Part shown: positions 51,016 through 61,232 of the stretch, one piece after another
Position numbering within the stretch: position 1 is the first letter of the stretch
Layout of the letters: the number at the start of each line of letters is the position of its first letter
Origin: Allobacillus salarius
GTDB taxonomy: Bacteria > Bacillota > Bacilli > Bacillales > Alkalibacillaceae
Reading direction: 5' to 3'
Length of the DNA: 64,000 bases
Assembly (NCBI RefSeq): GCF_007559425.1
Contig: NZ_VMHE01000010.1
Location: 1-64,000, forward strand
Program-made: the position numbers and the translations under genes
Notes under the pieces: generated by a model
What the model was told of the DNA's origin: nothing
What the model saw: the letters and a program-made list of their open reading frames with translations, nothing else
Database searches by the model: none

Positions 51016-51993
51016 ATGGCTGAAATGACTATGATTCAAGCAATAACTGATGCCTTACGCACAGAGTTGAAGAACGACGACAATGTGCTCGTTTTTGGTG
51101 AGGATGTTGGCCAAAATGGTGGTGTGTTTCGTGCTACTGAAGGCTTACAAGACGAGTTCGGAGAAGAGAGAGTTTTTGATACGCCATTGGCTGAATCAGG
51201 AATTATCGGCATGGCTGTCGGTCTATCGACACAAGATTACCGACCAGTACCGGAAATTCAGTTCTTCGGCTTTGTTTTCGAAGCGATGGATGCAGTTGTA
51301 GGTCAAGCTGCTCGTATGCGTTATCGTTCTGGAGGAAGATGGCATGCGCCAATAACAATTCGCTCACCATTTGGTGGTGGTGTACACACACCAGAACTTC
51401 ACGCAGACAGCTTGGAAGGATTTATGACACAGGCACCTGGTCTTCGTGTTGTTATTCCTTCAGGACCATACGATGCAAAAGGGCTACTTATTTCTTCAAT
51501 CCGAAATAACGATCCTGTTATTTTCTTGGAGCATATGAAGTTGTATCGTTCTTTCCGTGAAGAAGTTCCTGAAGAGGAATATACAATTGACTTGGATAAA
51601 GCAAACATTGTAAAAGAAGGTACCGATATGACGTTGGTTGCATACGGTGCAATGGTTCACGCTTCCCTTAAAGCAGCAGAAGAATTAGAAGAAGAGGGAA
51701 TTAGCTGTGAGGTAATCGACCTTCGTACAGTAAGCCCGATCGATATTGATACAATTTTAGAGTCAGTTAAGAAAACAAACCGTGCGATTGTCGTGCAAGA
51801 AGCTCAGCGTCAAGCAGGAGTTGCAGCTGGCATTGTTGCTGAAATTCAGGAACGTGCGATCTTGCATCTAGAATCACCTGTTTTCCGAGTAACTGCACCA
51901 GATACGGTCTATCCATTCTCTCAAGCAGAAGAAGTATGGTTACCAAATCATCAAGACATTAAAGAAAAAGTAAAAGAATCAATGAACTTTTAA
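51016..51993 (+). CDS. pdhB: Pyruvate dehydrogenase E1 beta subunit
   Basis: A 325-residue subunit completing the E1 active site. Conserved segments: [67 protein letters not shown] and the C-terminal [20 protein letters not shown]. It sits 3 bases after pdhA, with AAAAGGAG inside the pdhA end as its ribosome binding site, and 31 bases before pdhC. Confidence 0.97.
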   Translation: MAEMTMIQAITDALRTELKNDDNVLVFGEDVGQNGGVFRATEGLQDEFGEERVFDTPLAESGIIGMAVGLSTQDYRPVPEIQFFGFVFEAMDAVVGQAARMRYRSGGRWHAPITIRSPFGGGVHTPELHADSLEGFMTQAPGLRVVIPSGPYDAKGLLISSIRNNDPVIFLEHMKLYRSFREEVPEEEYTIDLDKANIVKEGTDMTLVAYGAMVHASLKAAEELEEEGISCEVIDLRTVSPIDIDTILESVKKTNRAIVVQEAQRQAGVAAGIVAEIQERAILHLESPVFRVTAPDTVYPFSQAEEVWLPNHQDIKEKVKESMNF

Positions 51994-52024
51994 TCGAAAA
52001 TGACAATGAATAGGAGGGATTATC

Positions 52025-53320
52025 TTGGCCTTTGAATTTAAACTTCCTGATATTGGTGAAGGAATCCATGAAGGTGAAATTGCCAAGTGGTTTGTCAAAG
52101 AAGGCGACCAAGTAAGCGAAGATGATGTCTTAGCCGAGGTTCAAAACGATAAGGCAGTCGTTGAGATCCCATCTCCGGTTGATGGGACAGTCAAAAAAAT
52201 CTTTGTAGATGAAGGCGAAGTAACGACCGTTGGTACGGTAATTATTACTTTCGATGCAGAAGGTTATGAAGACGATGAATCTGAAGAAGAATCATCGAAA
52301 GAAGAACCGAAACAAGAAGAGCAAACAGAAGAAAAGAAAGAAGAGCCAAAAGAAGAGAAGGCAGCGGAAACTAAACAAGCAGAAACGAGTGATAAGTCTG
52401 CTGATGAAAATAAACGCGTTATTGCAATGCCGTCTGTCCGTAAATATGCGCGAGACAATGACGTGAATATCCAACAAGTAAGCGGTTCGGGTAAAAATGG
52501 ACGAATCTTGAAAGACGATATTGATAAGTTCTTAAGCGGAGATCAACCTGCTGAAGAAGCTCAACAGACAGAAGAAACGACAGAGCAAGATTCTGCACCG
52601 CAAACGACAGAAGGACAGTACCCTGAAACACGAGAGAAGATCAGTGGTATTCGTCGTACAATTGCGAATGCAATGGTGAACTCTAAACGCACAGCGCCAC
52701 ACGTGACGCTAATGGATGACGTTGACGTTACGGCATTGGTCGAACACCGTAAGAGATTTAAAGCAATTGCAGAAGAGCAAGATGTTAAATTGACGTACTT
52801 GCCATATGTCGTAAAAGCTCTTGTTTCTACATTGAAGAAGTATCCTATACTGAATGCTTCATTTAATGACGAAACAGAAGAACTTATTTATAAACATTAT
52901 TACAACATTGGAATTGCTGCAGACACAGACCGCGGACTACTTGTACCGGTCGTTAAAGACGCAGATCGCAAGTCCATGTTTGAAATCTCTTCTGAAATAA
53001 ATGAGTTGGCAACGAAAGCGCGTGATGGTAAACTTTCCCCAGGGGAGATGAAAGGTGCTTCTTGTTCGATTACGAATATCGGATCAGCAGGTGGACAATG
53101 GTTCACTCCTGTCATTAACCATCCTGAAATGGGTATTTTAGGTATTGGTCGCATTAGTGAGAAACCAGTTGTTCGCGACGGAGAAGTTGTTGTAGCACCT
53201 GTATTAGCATTATCTCTAAGCTTTGATCACCGTATGGTTGACGGAGCAACAGCGCAATATGCGATGAATCATGTTAAACGTTTATTGAACGATCCACAAC
53301 TAATTATGATGGAGGGTTGA
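52025..53320 (+). CDS. pdhC: Dihydrolipoamide acetyltransferase E2
   Basis: A 431-residue E2 core protein. One lipoyl domain (1-77) with the lipoylated Lys43 in [11 protein letters not shown]; an acidic Glu/Lys/Gln-rich hinge (about 80-130); a peripheral-subunit-binding domain (about 137-172, [13 protein letters not shown] and [12 protein letters not shown]); a second hinge; and the catalytic domain (about 205-431) with the [11 protein letters not shown] active site. The start is TTG after AGGAGGG. Its TGA overlaps the ribosome binding site of pdhD. Confidence 0.97.
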   Translation: MAFEFKLPDIGEGIHEGEIAKWFVKEGDQVSEDDVLAEVQNDKAVVEIPSPVDGTVKKIFVDEGEVTTVGTVIITFDAEGYEDDESEEESSKEEPKQEEQTEEKKEEPKEEKAAETKQAETSDKSADENKRVIAMPSVRKYARDNDVNIQQVSGSGKNGRILKDDIDKFLSGDQPAEEAQQTEETTEQDSAPQTTEGQYPETREKISGIRRTIANAMVNSKRTAPHVTLMDDVDVTALVEHRKRFKAIAEEQDVKLTYLPYVVKALVSTLKKYPILNASFNDETEELIYKHYYNIGIAADTDRGLLVPVVKDADRKSMFEISSEINELATKARDGKLSPGEMKGASCSITNIGSAGGQWFTPVINHPEMGILGIGRISEKPVVRDGEVVVAPVLALSLSFDHRMVDGATAQYAMNHVKRLLNDPQLIMMEG

Positions 53321-53322
53321 TT

Positions 53323-54732
53323 ATGGTAGTAGGAGATTTTCCAGAAGAAGTAGATACGCTAATCGTCGGTGCTGGACCCGGCGGTTACGTTGCAGCAATC
53401 CGAGCTGCACAAATGGGACAAAAAGTAACCATTGTAGATAAGGGTAACCTAGGCGGCGTTTGTTTGAACGTAGGCTGTATCCCTTCAAAAGCATTAATTT
53501 CAGCAGGTCATCGTTATGAGCAAGCATCTGGCTCTGATGACATGGGAATTGTTGCTGAAAAAGTATCTGTTAATTGGGACAAGGTCCAAGAATGGAAAGG
53601 TCAAGTTGTAAACAAACTAACCGGCGGTGTTGAAAGCTTATTAAAAGCGAATAAAGTAGACATCGTTAAAGGTGAAGCTTATTTCGTTGATCAAAATACA
53701 GCTAAAATCATGGACGACAAGCAGTCTCAAACGTACAAGTTTAAAAACTGTATTCTTGCAACAGGTTCTAGACCGGTCGAATTAAAACCATTCCCTTACT
53801 CAGAGCGTGTATTAGACTCTACAGGTGCGTTGAACTTAAAAGAAGTTCCAGGGAAAATGGTTGTAATCGGTGGAGGATACATCGGTACTGAACTTGGTGG
53901 CGCATACGCAAGCTTTGGTACAGAAGTGACAATCCTTGAAGGTACAAAAGATATCTTGGGCGGTTTTGAAAAGCAAATGACCCAATTAGTGAAGAAACGT
54001 CTAAAAGGAAAAGGCGTAGATATCGTTACTGAAGCTATGGCTCAAGGTGTAGAAGAAACCGACAATGGTGTGAAAGTAACGTATGAAGTAAAAGGTGAAG
54101 AAAAAACGATCGAAGCTGATTACCTATTGGTAACGGTTGGTCGTCGTCCAAACACTGATGAAATTGGACTTGAAGAAGTTGGCGTAGAAATGGATGATAA
54201 AGGCTTAATTAAAGTGGATAAACAAGGACGTACGAATGTCGACAGCATCTTTGCTATTGGTGACATCGTTGACGGACCTCCACTAGCTCATAAAGCTTCC
54301 TATGAAGGTAAAATTGCTGCTGAAGCAATCAGTGGTGAAAAATCAGAAATTGATTATCTATCTATGCCACTTGTCGTTTTCTCAGATCCAGAACTTGCAA
54401 GTGTCGGATACAATGAGAGCGACGCAAAAGAAGCAGGCTACGATGTTAAAGTTTCGAAATTCCCATTCGCCGCTAATGGCCGTGCGTTAAGCTTAAATGA
54501 CACAGATGGTTTCGTGAAATTAATTACACGTAAATCAGATGGATTAGTTATTGGTGCTCAAGTTGCTGGTCCAAGTGCTAGTGACTTAATTGCAGAATTA
54601 GGACTTGCTGTTGAAGCTGGAATGACAGCTGAAGACTTAGCATTGACGATTCATGCTCACCCAACACTTGGTGAGACGGTTATGGAAGCAGGCGATCTTG
54701 CAATCGGTATGCCAATCCATACAATGAAATAA
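53323..54732 (+). CDS. pdhD: Dihydrolipoamide dehydrogenase E3
   Basis: A 469-residue FAD enzyme that reoxidises dihydrolipoamide with NAD+. FAD site [16 protein letters not shown], redox disulfide [18 protein letters not shown] site [17 protein letters not shown], second FAD contact [16 protein letters not shown], and the His-Glu pair [14 protein letters not shown] chose ATG 53323, six bases after GGAGGG; a TTG six bases earlier would overlap that site. [13 protein letters not shown] reproduces the B. subtilis N-terminus. Confidence 0.97.
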   Translation: MVVGDFPEEVDTLIVGAGPGGYVAAIRAAQMGQKVTIVDKGNLGGVCLNVGCIPSKALISAGHRYEQASGSDDMGIVAEKVSVNWDKVQEWKGQVVNKLTGGVESLLKANKVDIVKGEAYFVDQNTAKIMDDKQSQTYKFKNCILATGSRPVELKPFPYSERVLDSTGALNLKEVPGKMVVIGGGYIGTELGGAYASFGTEVTILEGTKDILGGFEKQMTQLVKKRLKGKGVDIVTEAMAQGVEETDNGVKVTYEVKGEEKTIEADYLLVTVGRRPNTDEIGLEEVGVEMDDKGLIKVDKQGRTNVDSIFAIGDIVDGPPLAHKASYEGKIAAEAISGEKSEIDYLSMPLVVFSDPELASVGYNESDAKEAGYDVKVSKFPFAANGRALSLNDTDGFVKLITRKSDGLVIGAQVAGPSASDLIAELGLAVEAGMTAEDLALTIHAHPTLGETVMEAGDLAIGMPIHTMK

Positions 54733-54747
54733 ACTGTGAAATAAATG

Positions 54748-54799
54748 AAAACACACCAACCCAGTTAAGCCCTATGGTTTGCTGGTTGGTGTGTTTTTT
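54748..54799 (+). terminator. Terminator of the pdh operon
   Basis: AAAACACACCAACCcAG pairs with CTgGTTGGTGTGTTTT around a long loop, followed by TTC. Confidence 0.9.
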
Positions 54800-54900
54800 C
54801 ATAGTATTCTGTTGGATATTCTTGCATGCCCTTCTATAAATACGAGTAAATACTCTACGAAATGGTATTGGATTTGAAGAGCATTTTTTGTACTTATAAA

Positions 54901-54946
54901 CAAAAAACCACCTCGAACAAAATACAAAACTTAGTTCGAGGTGGTT
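54901..54946 (-). terminator. Minus-strand terminator downstream of a small open frame
   Basis: AACCACCTCGAAC and GTTCGAGGTGGTT pair perfectly; on the minus strand the stem is followed by TTTTGTTT. It begins 16 bases after the stop of the minus-strand frame at 54963. Confidence 0.82.
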
Positions 54947-54962
54947 TCAAAAACAAATTAGA

Positions 54963-55139
54963 TCATACTGTAGCCGGCAAATTATGAGGATGAACTTTAC
55001 CTTGTAAAACCCTCTGCATTTCCTGCAGCGAGCTGTTAATATAAAGCGGAGAGTCATGTAATGGGCTTTCCGCTTTATATTTGCTTCTATTTAAAAAGAA
55101 GCATGAGATTTCTATCACGCAATTAAAAAAGAAGCACAC
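54963..55139 (-). pseudogene. Unrecognised small open frame or gene remnant
   Basis: A minus-strand frame of up to 58 residues ending in SPLYINSSLQEMQRVLQGKV then HPHNLPATV. The last 30 residues look like real protein (mixed charge, a helix then G-x3-P-x3-P), while the first 20 are low-quality Phe/Cys-rich sequence and no ribosome binding site precedes the GTG at 55139. A TATAAT lies at 55145-55150 and a strong terminator follows the stop. A 12-bp inverted repeat (TATAAAGCGGA) lies within the frame. It may be a short gene with an unidentified start or the decayed end of one. Confidence 0.4.
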
Positions 55140-55230
55140 TTTGTATTATACCCAAAAAAAGAGATGGAGTAATTATTAATGACTGACAACCCAATCCGTT
55201 CGTTAATGATTAACGGGTGAGAAACTTCCA

Positions 55231-55261
55231 TAAAAAAAGATGAAGCTCGTCGCTTCATCCA
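55231..55261 (-). terminator. Terminator of the BCCT transporter gene
   Basis: On the minus strand GATGAAGC pairs with GCTTCATC around five bases, followed by seven T. Confidence 0.88.
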
Positions 55262-55337
55262 ATAAGTACAAAATTGATTGATTTTAGTGTTTTTAGAAAA
55301 TCTTTTATTAAATGAATGTTCTGTTCTAAATCACTCG

Positions 55338-56891
55338 TTATATTCGCTCAGTCGGTTCATTTCTTCTCCGTCTCTTAAGCGGAGCATTCCTTGCTTCTTC
55401 TCTAAACACTTTGACTAATGAGAAAATCACCATCAGCAAGATAAACACGAACGGAAAGGCTGCTAAGATTGAAGCGGTTTGCAATGCACCTAATCCTCCT
55501 TGCCATAGTAACACGGCAGCCGTTGCTGACTGTATCAATCCCCAAGCAAGTTTCACTCGAACATGTGGGTTCAAACTACCGCCTGTCGTTTGCATACCTA
55601 GAACGAATGTTGCTGAATCTGCAGAAGTAATGAAAAATGTACTAATCAATAAAATCGCTAGTAACGATGTAATGAACGACAATGGATAGTTTTCAAGAAC
55701 AGTGAATAACGCGATTTCAGCCCCTTGATCATTAACCACTGACATAATATCCATTCCTTGGTGATATTCCAAAGAAATAGCAGATCCGCCGAAAACAGCG
55801 AACCACAATGCACCAAAAATTGTTGGAACTAATAATACACCAATAACAAATTCTCTGACCGTACGTCCTCTAGAGACACGGGCGATGAACATTCCAACGA
55901 ATGGTGCCCAAGCGATCCACCATGCCCAATAGAACATCGTCCAATTTTGTAGCCATACTGCATTTTCTGAATTAAACGGTGTTGTTCTAAAGCTCATGGA
56001 CGGAAGGTTTTGAACGTACCCACCTAATGAAGTTGTAAAGAAATTCATGATGAAATTGGTTGGTCCAGCGAACAACAAGAAAAACATCAATAAGAAAGCA
56101 ATAATAATATTTGTTGTACTTAGAATCCGAATACCTTTATTCAGTCCAGTCGCTGCTGATATCATGAATAAAACAGTGACAACAGCAATGATAATCAATT
56201 GAACGACAATTGTGTTACTGATTGCAGGTACAATGAAGCCTAATCCACTGGCTATTTGTTGTGCACCTAAACCAAGAGATGTCGCAACACCGAATACTGT
56301 TGCAAATACAGCGATCACGTTGACGACTGTACCATATGCACCGTTCATTTTATCCCCGAATAATGGTTTTAACGTAGTACTGATTAAGCCTGGCTCATCT
56401 TTTCTGAATTGGAAATATGCTAACGCCATTGCTAAAATTGCATAAATCCCCCACGGGTGTAGTCCCCAGTGGAAAAATGAGAACTGTAATGCAGTTTTAG
56501 CTGCTTCCGTTTCATCCGCTGTTGCATAAGGAGGCATGTTGAAATGTGAAATAGGCTCTGCAGCTCCCCAAAATACAAGACCAATACCCATACCAGCACT
56601 AAATAACATTCCGAACCAAGTTAAATAGTTATATTCCGGTTCGTCTTCATCTTTTCCTAACTTGATATTCCCGTACTTCGAAACAACTAGGAATATCGCA
56701 AAAATTAAGAATGAAGTTGCTGAAAGTAAGTAAAACCAACCGAACTTATCAACAATAAAACCTTGGATGTTAGTCGTGATATTATTTAAGTTCCAAGTCG
56801 GCAGGATGCTTGAAGGAATAATCCCCCAAACGATAAATAAAAGTGCTATTAATAATGAAATGTAAAAAACTCTAGTTACTTTTTTCTTCAA
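55338..56891 (-). CDS. BCCT-family compatible-solute transporter (OpuD-like)
   Basis: A 517-residue transporter with 12 membrane helices. Motifs: GMGIGLVFWGAAEPISHF (the glycine-rich TM3 stretch and choline/betaine gate) and the aromatic-box helix WTMFYWAWWIAWAPFVGMF followed by RVSRGRTVREF. This fits sodium-coupled glycine betaine uptake (OpuD, BetP-like), without the long C-terminal osmosensing tail of BetP; the tail here is short and Arg-rich. It supplies osmoprotectant in high salt. Divergent from the deacetylase lipoprotein at 57115. Confidence 0.93.
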   Translation of the reverse strand: MKKKVTRVFYISLLIALLFIVWGIIPSSILPTWNLNNITTNIQGFIVDKFGWFYLLSATSFLIFAIFLVVSKYGNIKLGKDEDEPEYNYLTWFGMLFSAGMGIGLVFWGAAEPISHFNMPPYATADETEAAKTALQFSFFHWGLHPWGIYAILAMALAYFQFRKDEPGLISTTLKPLFGDKMNGAYGTVVNVIAVFATVFGVATSLGLGAQQIASGLGFIVPAISNTIVVQLIIIAVVTVLFMISAATGLNKGIRILSTTNIIIAFLLMFFLLFAGPTNFIMNFFTTSLGGYVQNLPSMSFRTTPFNSENAVWLQNWTMFYWAWWIAWAPFVGMFIARVSRGRTVREFVIGVLLVPTIFGALWFAVFGGSAISLEYHQGMDIMSVVNDQGAEIALFTVLENYPLSFITSLLAILLISTFFITSADSATFVLGMQTTGGSLNPHVRVKLAWGLIQSATAAVLLWQGGLGALQTASILAAFPFVFILLMVIFSLVKVFREEARNAPLKRRRRNEPTERI

Positions 56892-57114
56892 TTTTTAACC
56901 CTCCTATTGAACCAGTATAACGACATTATTTTAAGAACACATACTCCATTGAAACAAAATTTTTAAGGACATTCAAGAAAATCTCACGTATTTAATGTTC
57001 TTTTACTTTTACCCTCTTACTTATAAAATAACCATTTCACAACAAAATAACTGTTTCCTGACAACACTTATCAAGTTATAATAAGATTAATACATATATA
57101 TAGGGGGACAACCA

Positions 57115-58008
57115 TTGAAAACGAAATACATCATTGCAATACTACTCACTTTATTATTCGTTGCAGGCTGTCAAACAAATGATGAGACAGAACTAAATGA
57201 TCAACCATCTGAACCAGCACAAGAGTCATCAGAAGATGCTGAAAAAGATGTAGAGGAAGTGGACAGTGAAGAAGAAACAAAGGACATGGAAGTGGAAGAC
57301 TCTGACGAAACGAAGGAAGAAGACGAAACAAAAGAAGAGGCAAGCGATATAGAAGAACAAAAACAAAAGCAAACACCTAAATATAAAATGAACGATTTAT
57401 TTGGTTTTGATCCAATCGATGATGCGGAAGAGCAAGTTGTTTTGATGACAATTGATGATGCACCGGATCAGAATGCAGTTGAAATGGCAGAGATATTAAC
57501 GGAGATGAACGTACCAGCAATCTTCTTTGTCAATGGACATTTTATTGAATCAGAAGAAGAGAAAAAAGCGTTAAAACAAATTCATGACATGGGTTTTGCA
57601 ATCGGAAATCATACGTACGACCATAAGAATTTAAAAGAATTAACAGAAGAAGAGCAAAGAGAACAAATTGTTCCACTAAGTGATGAGATTGAAAAAATCA
57701 TTGGAGAACGTCCAATATTTTTCAGAGCCCCGCATGGTGCCAATACGGATTATGCGAAAGAGTTAGTTAAAGAAGAAGGCATGTTGTTGATGAATTGGTC
57801 ATTTGGTTATGATTTTAAAGCAGATTACATGGATAAAGAGGCCTTAACGACTATTATGTTGGAAACCGAATTATTAGGAAATGGATCAAATCTCTTAATG
57901 CACGATCGCGAATGGACGAAAGAAGCACTGCCAGATATTATTACTGGTTTGAGGGATAAGGGGTTTGGTTTTATCGATCCAAGTGAAATTCAAACAAAAG
58001 ATTCTTAA
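57115..58008 (+). CDS. Polysaccharide deacetylase-family lipoprotein
   Basis: A 297-residue lipoprotein: signal peptide with lipobox VAGC at about Cys19, an extremely acidic linker (about 22-90, Glu/Asp rich), then a NodB-type domain. NodB motifs are LMTIDDAPDQ (first Asp pair, with Ala where Gly is usual), GNHTYDHKNL (metal histidines) and FRAPHGANTD; WSFGYDFKADY and LLMHDRE complete the barrel. Likely removes acetyl groups from peptidoglycan or another surface glycan. The start is TTG with AGGGGGAC upstream. Confidence 0.9.
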   Translation: MKTKYIIAILLTLLFVAGCQTNDETELNDQPSEPAQESSEDAEKDVEEVDSEEETKDMEVEDSDETKEEDETKEEASDIEEQKQKQTPKYKMNDLFGFDPIDDAEEQVVLMTIDDAPDQNAVEMAEILTEMNVPAIFFVNGHFIESEEEKKALKQIHDMGFAIGNHTYDHKNLKELTEEEQREQIVPLSDEIEKIIGERPIFFRAPHGANTDYAKELVKEEGMLLMNWSFGYDFKADYMDKEALTTIMLETELLGNGSNLLMHDREWTKEALPDIITGLRDKGFGFIDPSEIQTKDS

Positions 58009-58281
58009 ATAAGAACGAACTGTCTGTTCGACTCAATCACTTTTTCGATAAATCAAGTTTAGCGGAAAGTTTTCAAATGATTTATTTTAAGCTGACTTGA
58101 ACAGTCAACTACGAGATTGATTTTATGAACTATGAAAAAAAGTATTTAGCAATCGAACCAGATTGCTAAATAACAGGATCTATCAGGGTGCAACACTAGG
58201 TTGCCCCTTGATGCACCTATAACTATCTTTACTATATCCCTTCACCTCAGTAATAATGAAAAAGGAAAGGCGGTGAACAAA

Positions 58282-58740
58282 ATGTTTTTTGGCGACAAAT
58301 TAAAAAAAGAACGAGAAAAAAAAGGTTGGTCACAAGACTATCTCGCTGAAAAAATATATGTAAGTCGTCAATCAGTTTCAAAATGGGAGACTGGTAAAAA
58401 TTATCCTAGCATCGAAGTGATTATCAATTTAAGTGATTTATTCGGTGTCACGATAGATGAATTATTGAGGAGTGACGAAGAATTGAAGGAAAAAGTAATT
58501 CGAGATAGTAAACAACTCGCACATCCAAAATGGAAAACATTTTTTGACAGCTTGTTTTTATTAGGTGCATTTTTATTGTTAGCTAAGCTGATAATTTTAG
58601 CCTTAAATTATTTCGTTGGTACAGAATTTTTGGTGACAGATGGGAAATTACTAAAAATTACAGCCAACTTTTTACCATTAACCATGATGATAATAGGTGG
58701 AATTGGTTCAGATAGTTTAAAGGATAGATATATTGATTAA
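58282..58740 (+). CDS. XRE-family HTH protein with membrane tail
   Basis: A 152-residue protein: N-terminal Cro/C1-type helix-turn-helix (residues 5-62; LKKEREKKGWSQDYLAEKIY, SRQSVSKWETGKNYPSIE), then two hydrophobic helices (about 92-112 and 125-142). Such membrane-tethered XRE proteins are common in Firmicutes; targets are usually adjacent genes, but none is obvious here. I chose ATG 58282 after GGCGGTG; the longer upstream frame has no start signal. Confidence 0.85.
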   Translation: MFFGDKLKKEREKKGWSQDYLAEKIYVSRQSVSKWETGKNYPSIEVIINLSDLFGVTIDELLRSDEELKEKVIRDSKQLAHPKWKTFFDSLFLLGAFLLLAKLIILALNYFVGTEFLVTDGKLLKITANFLPLTMMIIGGIGSDSLKDRYID

Positions 58741-58797
58741 CTAATTTGTTCTTTTAACGGGCGCAAATTGTTTATTAAGGAAAATAAGAAATTAAGA

Positions 58798-58834
58798 TAC
58801 AAAAGATACGAGAGATTATTCTTGTATCTTTTTT
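58798..58834 (+). terminator. Terminator after the XRE gene
   Basis: AAAAGATAC and inner AGA pair with TCT and GTATCTTTT, followed by TT and A. Confidence 0.82.
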
Positions 58835-58859
58835 AGTGTTTTTTTCTTTAAAATTTTAA

Positions 58860-59069
58860 GGCGATAGTGATAAATTTTAGTGTCTTGCTGAGTATGGCTA
58901 TCAGCCAATATTTCGGCATCGGAAAAAATAGGAATCTTATCAAGATACGAGTCGTATTTTCAAATCGTTGCGCCTGAAGAATCTCCACCCTTTTCCCATT
59001 GAGGTGGAAGGAGAAAAGGCAGTTTTTTATGTATTCTTACCTCATTCAGCTGAGGGTGACTTTTTTAAT
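58860..59069 (+). promoter_or_regulatory. Attenuator-like leader before the nitronate monooxygenase gene
   Basis: Three elements lie in the 290-base leader. GGCgATAG pairs with CTATcaGCC over 58861-58909. CCTTTTCCC (58989-58997) pairs with GGaGAAAAGG (59010-59019) before TTTTTT, a terminator. TCCACC (58984-58989) can instead pair with GGTGGA (59003-59008), competing with it. A further CCTCA/TGAGG hairpin with a T-run lies near 59041-59069. I recognise no known riboswitch class. Confidence 0.45.
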
Positions 59070-59123
59070 AATTAGAAATAAATGATATTATGAGAACAGA
59101 ATATCTGAGTTGGAGGTACGACT

Positions 59124-60089
59124 ATGAAAACGAGATTAACGGATTTACTTGGAATTGAGTTACCGATTATTCAAGGCGGATTAGCTCATTTGGCATATGC
59201 TGACCTTGCCGCAGCCGTTTCCAATGCAGGTGGTTTAGGTCAAATTACTGCGATGAGCTTGGATAATGAAAATGCATTGAGGGAAGAAATACAAAAAGTA
59301 AAGCAATTAACCGACAAACCATTTGGTGTAAACTTTGCAATCGGACAGCACGGTCGACCATTTGAACATATGGTGCAAGCGGCCTTAGATGAAAATGTAC
59401 CAGTTATTTCTGTAACAGGCGGGAATCCTAAGCCTGTATTGGAAATGTTTCAAGGAACAAACACAAAAAAATTGGTTTTGGTTGCAGCGAAAAGACAAGC
59501 AGAGAAAGCAGAAGAGCTAGGCGCAGACGCAGTGATGGTTGTTGGTTATGAAGGTGGAGGCCACTTGGGCAGAGATCATATCGGAAACTTCGTGCTTATT
59601 CCTGAAGTTGTCCAAGCAGTTGATATACCCGTAGTAGCTTCCGGTGGAATTAGTGATGGTAAAGGGCTTATGGCTGCATTGTCATTTGGTGCGGAAGGCA
59701 TTGAGATGGGCACACGGTTTATAGCGACTAAAGAGTGCGTCCATGCAAGCGAAGCTTATAAGCAAGCAATCCTTGATGCCGGAGCTCAGTCGACTGTATT
59801 AATCAAAGAAACAATTGGGGCACCAGCTCGTGCGCTACGAAATGATTGGACTGATAAAATTTTGGAGTTGGAACAGGATAATGTCGGTTATGAAGGCTTG
59901 AAGGACTATATTAGTGGAAAAGCCAACAAAAGATTTGCTCAAGAAGGACAAGTTGATGAAGGGTTTGTCTGGGCTGGACAAGTCGCATGGCGAATACAAG
60001 ACATTCCATCCGTTCAGGAGTTATTTAATCAATTGATTGATGAAGTAGATGAAATTCAACAACGATTAACTAAAATTACGACAAAATAG
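59124..60089 (+). CDS. Nitronate monooxygenase / FabK-like flavoprotein
   Basis: A 321-residue FMN TIM-barrel protein of the NPD/2-nitropropane dioxygenase family. N-terminus ELPIIQGGLAHLAYADLAAAVSNAGGLG; FMN loop PVVASGGISDGKGLMAALSFGAEGIEMGTRF (see VVASGGISDG); catalytic-type His in GYEGGGHLGRDHIG. These features are shared by nitronate monooxygenases and the enoyl-ACP reductase FabK, and no fab genes are near, so nitronate detoxification is the safer call. TTGGAGG precedes the ATG; the yktA-like gene starts 15 bases after its stop. Confidence 0.9.
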   Translation: MKTRLTDLLGIELPIIQGGLAHLAYADLAAAVSNAGGLGQITAMSLDNENALREEIQKVKQLTDKPFGVNFAIGQHGRPFEHMVQAALDENVPVISVTGGNPKPVLEMFQGTNTKKLVLVAAKRQAEKAEELGADAVMVVGYEGGGHLGRDHIGNFVLIPEVVQAVDIPVVASGGISDGKGLMAALSFGAEGIEMGTRFIATKECVHASEAYKQAILDAGAQSTVLIKETIGAPARALRNDWTDKILELEQDNVGYEGLKDYISGKANKRFAQEGQVDEGFVWAGQVAWRIQDIPSVQELFNQLIDEVDEIQQRLTKITTK

Positions 60090-60104
60090 GGGTGGACTAA
60101 CTTT

Positions 60105-60371
60105 ATGGAATACAGCTATCCAATAGATCCTGATTGGACTACAGAAGAGATTGTCAATGTGGTCGAATTATTTCAGAAGGTGGAGGAAGCATACGAGCAA
60201 GGAACGAATACGAAGGAAGTATTACACGCCTATAATGAATTTAAAAAAGTCGTTCCTTCAAAAGCTGAAGAGAAAACATTGTTTAAGGAGTTTGAGAAAA
60301 AATCAGGTTTTGTACCTTATCAAGTGATTCAAAAGGCAAAGGCAGCGGATAATGAAACAATAAAAATGTAG
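60105..60371 (+). CDS. yktA: UPF0223 protein (YktA)
   Basis: An 88-residue soluble helical protein with EYSYPIDPDWTTEEIVNV at the start and a VPSKAEEKTLFKEFEKKSGF segment, characteristic of UPF0223. Function unknown. It is followed convergently by the YktB gene and then suhB, the same trio as yktA-yktB-yktC in B. subtilis. Here it is closely coupled to the nitronate monooxygenase gene upstream. Confidence 0.92.
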   Translation: MEYSYPIDPDWTTEEIVNVVELFQKVEEAYEQGTNTKEVLHAYNEFKKVVPSKAEEKTLFKEFEKKSGFVPYQVIQKAKAADNETIKM

Positions 60372-60377
60372 AAATTG

Positions 60378-60409
60378 AAACCCGAGCGATGATTAATCGC
60401 TCGGGTTTC
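60378..60409. terminator. Bidirectional terminator with CCCGAGCGAT arms
   Basis: AAACCCGAGCGAT pairs with ATCGCTCGGGTTT around gatta, between convergent yktA and yktB; a one-base variant of the CGAACGAT type. Confidence 0.9.
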
Positions 60410-60426
60410 CTGCTTCATCGGTTCCT

Positions 60427-61071
60427 TTAATGATTCGTTGAAACATTTTTAGCAAGTTCATAAAAGCGCATTAATTGTTTGAACGTATCTTCGCACTCTT
60501 GGATGAACTTGGTACCATCTCGAAGTATTGGATCATTTCTGTCGAATGTTTTTCCACAAAGCAATTCTGCTTTCTTAACCGTTTGAAGACGATCAACGAC
60601 CCGATCAAACTCCCCCTGCTTCATTTGCTCATGTGAAATCGTCTCGGGCTTCATGTGGTCTTCAGACCAAACAAAGTCATTCGGTATTTCTTCTAAAATT
60701 TCATCTTTAAGCTTTTTAAGTTGTACTGCCAGCCCTTCTTTTATAGGACTTTCATAAATGACTGCAAACCAGATAAATACGTGAGACTCCCACATACCAA
60801 TCTGAAAATGAGGTAACTTTTTATATCCTCTTTTACTGCTCGCTAATGCAGCCCACGTATCATTCGGTGGATTTTTCGTTCTTCTTGCATGTTTGGCGAC
60901 ATGGACAAACATTTCATCACCTGAAAGACTAGATAAGTCAGGTTCTAGCTGATTGGCAATCGTCTCGAGCTTTGTCGATATTCGACTTCTTAGAGCTTCC
61001 ATTCGTTCTTCTAAACCGTCGATGGTAAATACGTCAAAGTCTTGTTGTTCAAAGCCGTTAAAACTGTTCAT
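60427..61071 (-). CDS. yktB: UPF0637/DUF1054 protein (YktB)
   Basis: A 214-residue soluble protein beginning [21 protein letters not shown] and containing [19 protein letters not shown] and [19 protein letters not shown], the DUF1054 pattern (see [11 protein letters not shown]). Function unknown. RBS GAGGGAAC precedes the ATG. Divergent from suhB with 160 bases between. Confidence 0.93.
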   Translation of the reverse strand: MNSFNGFEQQDFDVFTIDGLEERMEALRSRISTKLETIANQLEPDLSSLSGDEMFVHVAKHARRTKNPPNDTWAALASSKRGYKKLPHFQIGMWESHVFIWFAVIYESPIKEGLAVQLKKLKDEILEEIPNDFVWSEDHMKPETISHEQMKQGEFDRVVDRLQTVKKAELLCGKTFDRNDPILRDGTKFIQECEDTFKQLMRFYELAKNVSTNH

Positions 61072-61232
61072 TTAGTTCCCTCTTTTCAACTTCATGGTCA
61101 TCAATAGAAATTGTAGCATAAACCAACCACTGACGTTAAGAAATGTAACCATCGGTGCTTTAAGTGATTTGTTAGCTATTTTTTGATACGATAATTGGTG
61201 TGACGAAGTTTTTATAGAAGGAGCAAAGAACA

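Noticed and set aside
52264..52477. Minus-strand Ser/Phe-rich frames opposite pdhC
   Set aside because: They are the complement of the Glu/Lys-rich hinge of E2.
58146..58172. Terminator after the deacetylase lipoprotein gene
   Set aside because: TTTAGCAATC/GATTGCTAAA is a clear hairpin but is 140 bases from the gene and lacks a T-run.
58926..59020. S-box (SAM) riboswitch suggested by CTTATCAAGA
   Set aside because: Later S-box blocks (GGAGGGA, CCGGCAACC) are absent.
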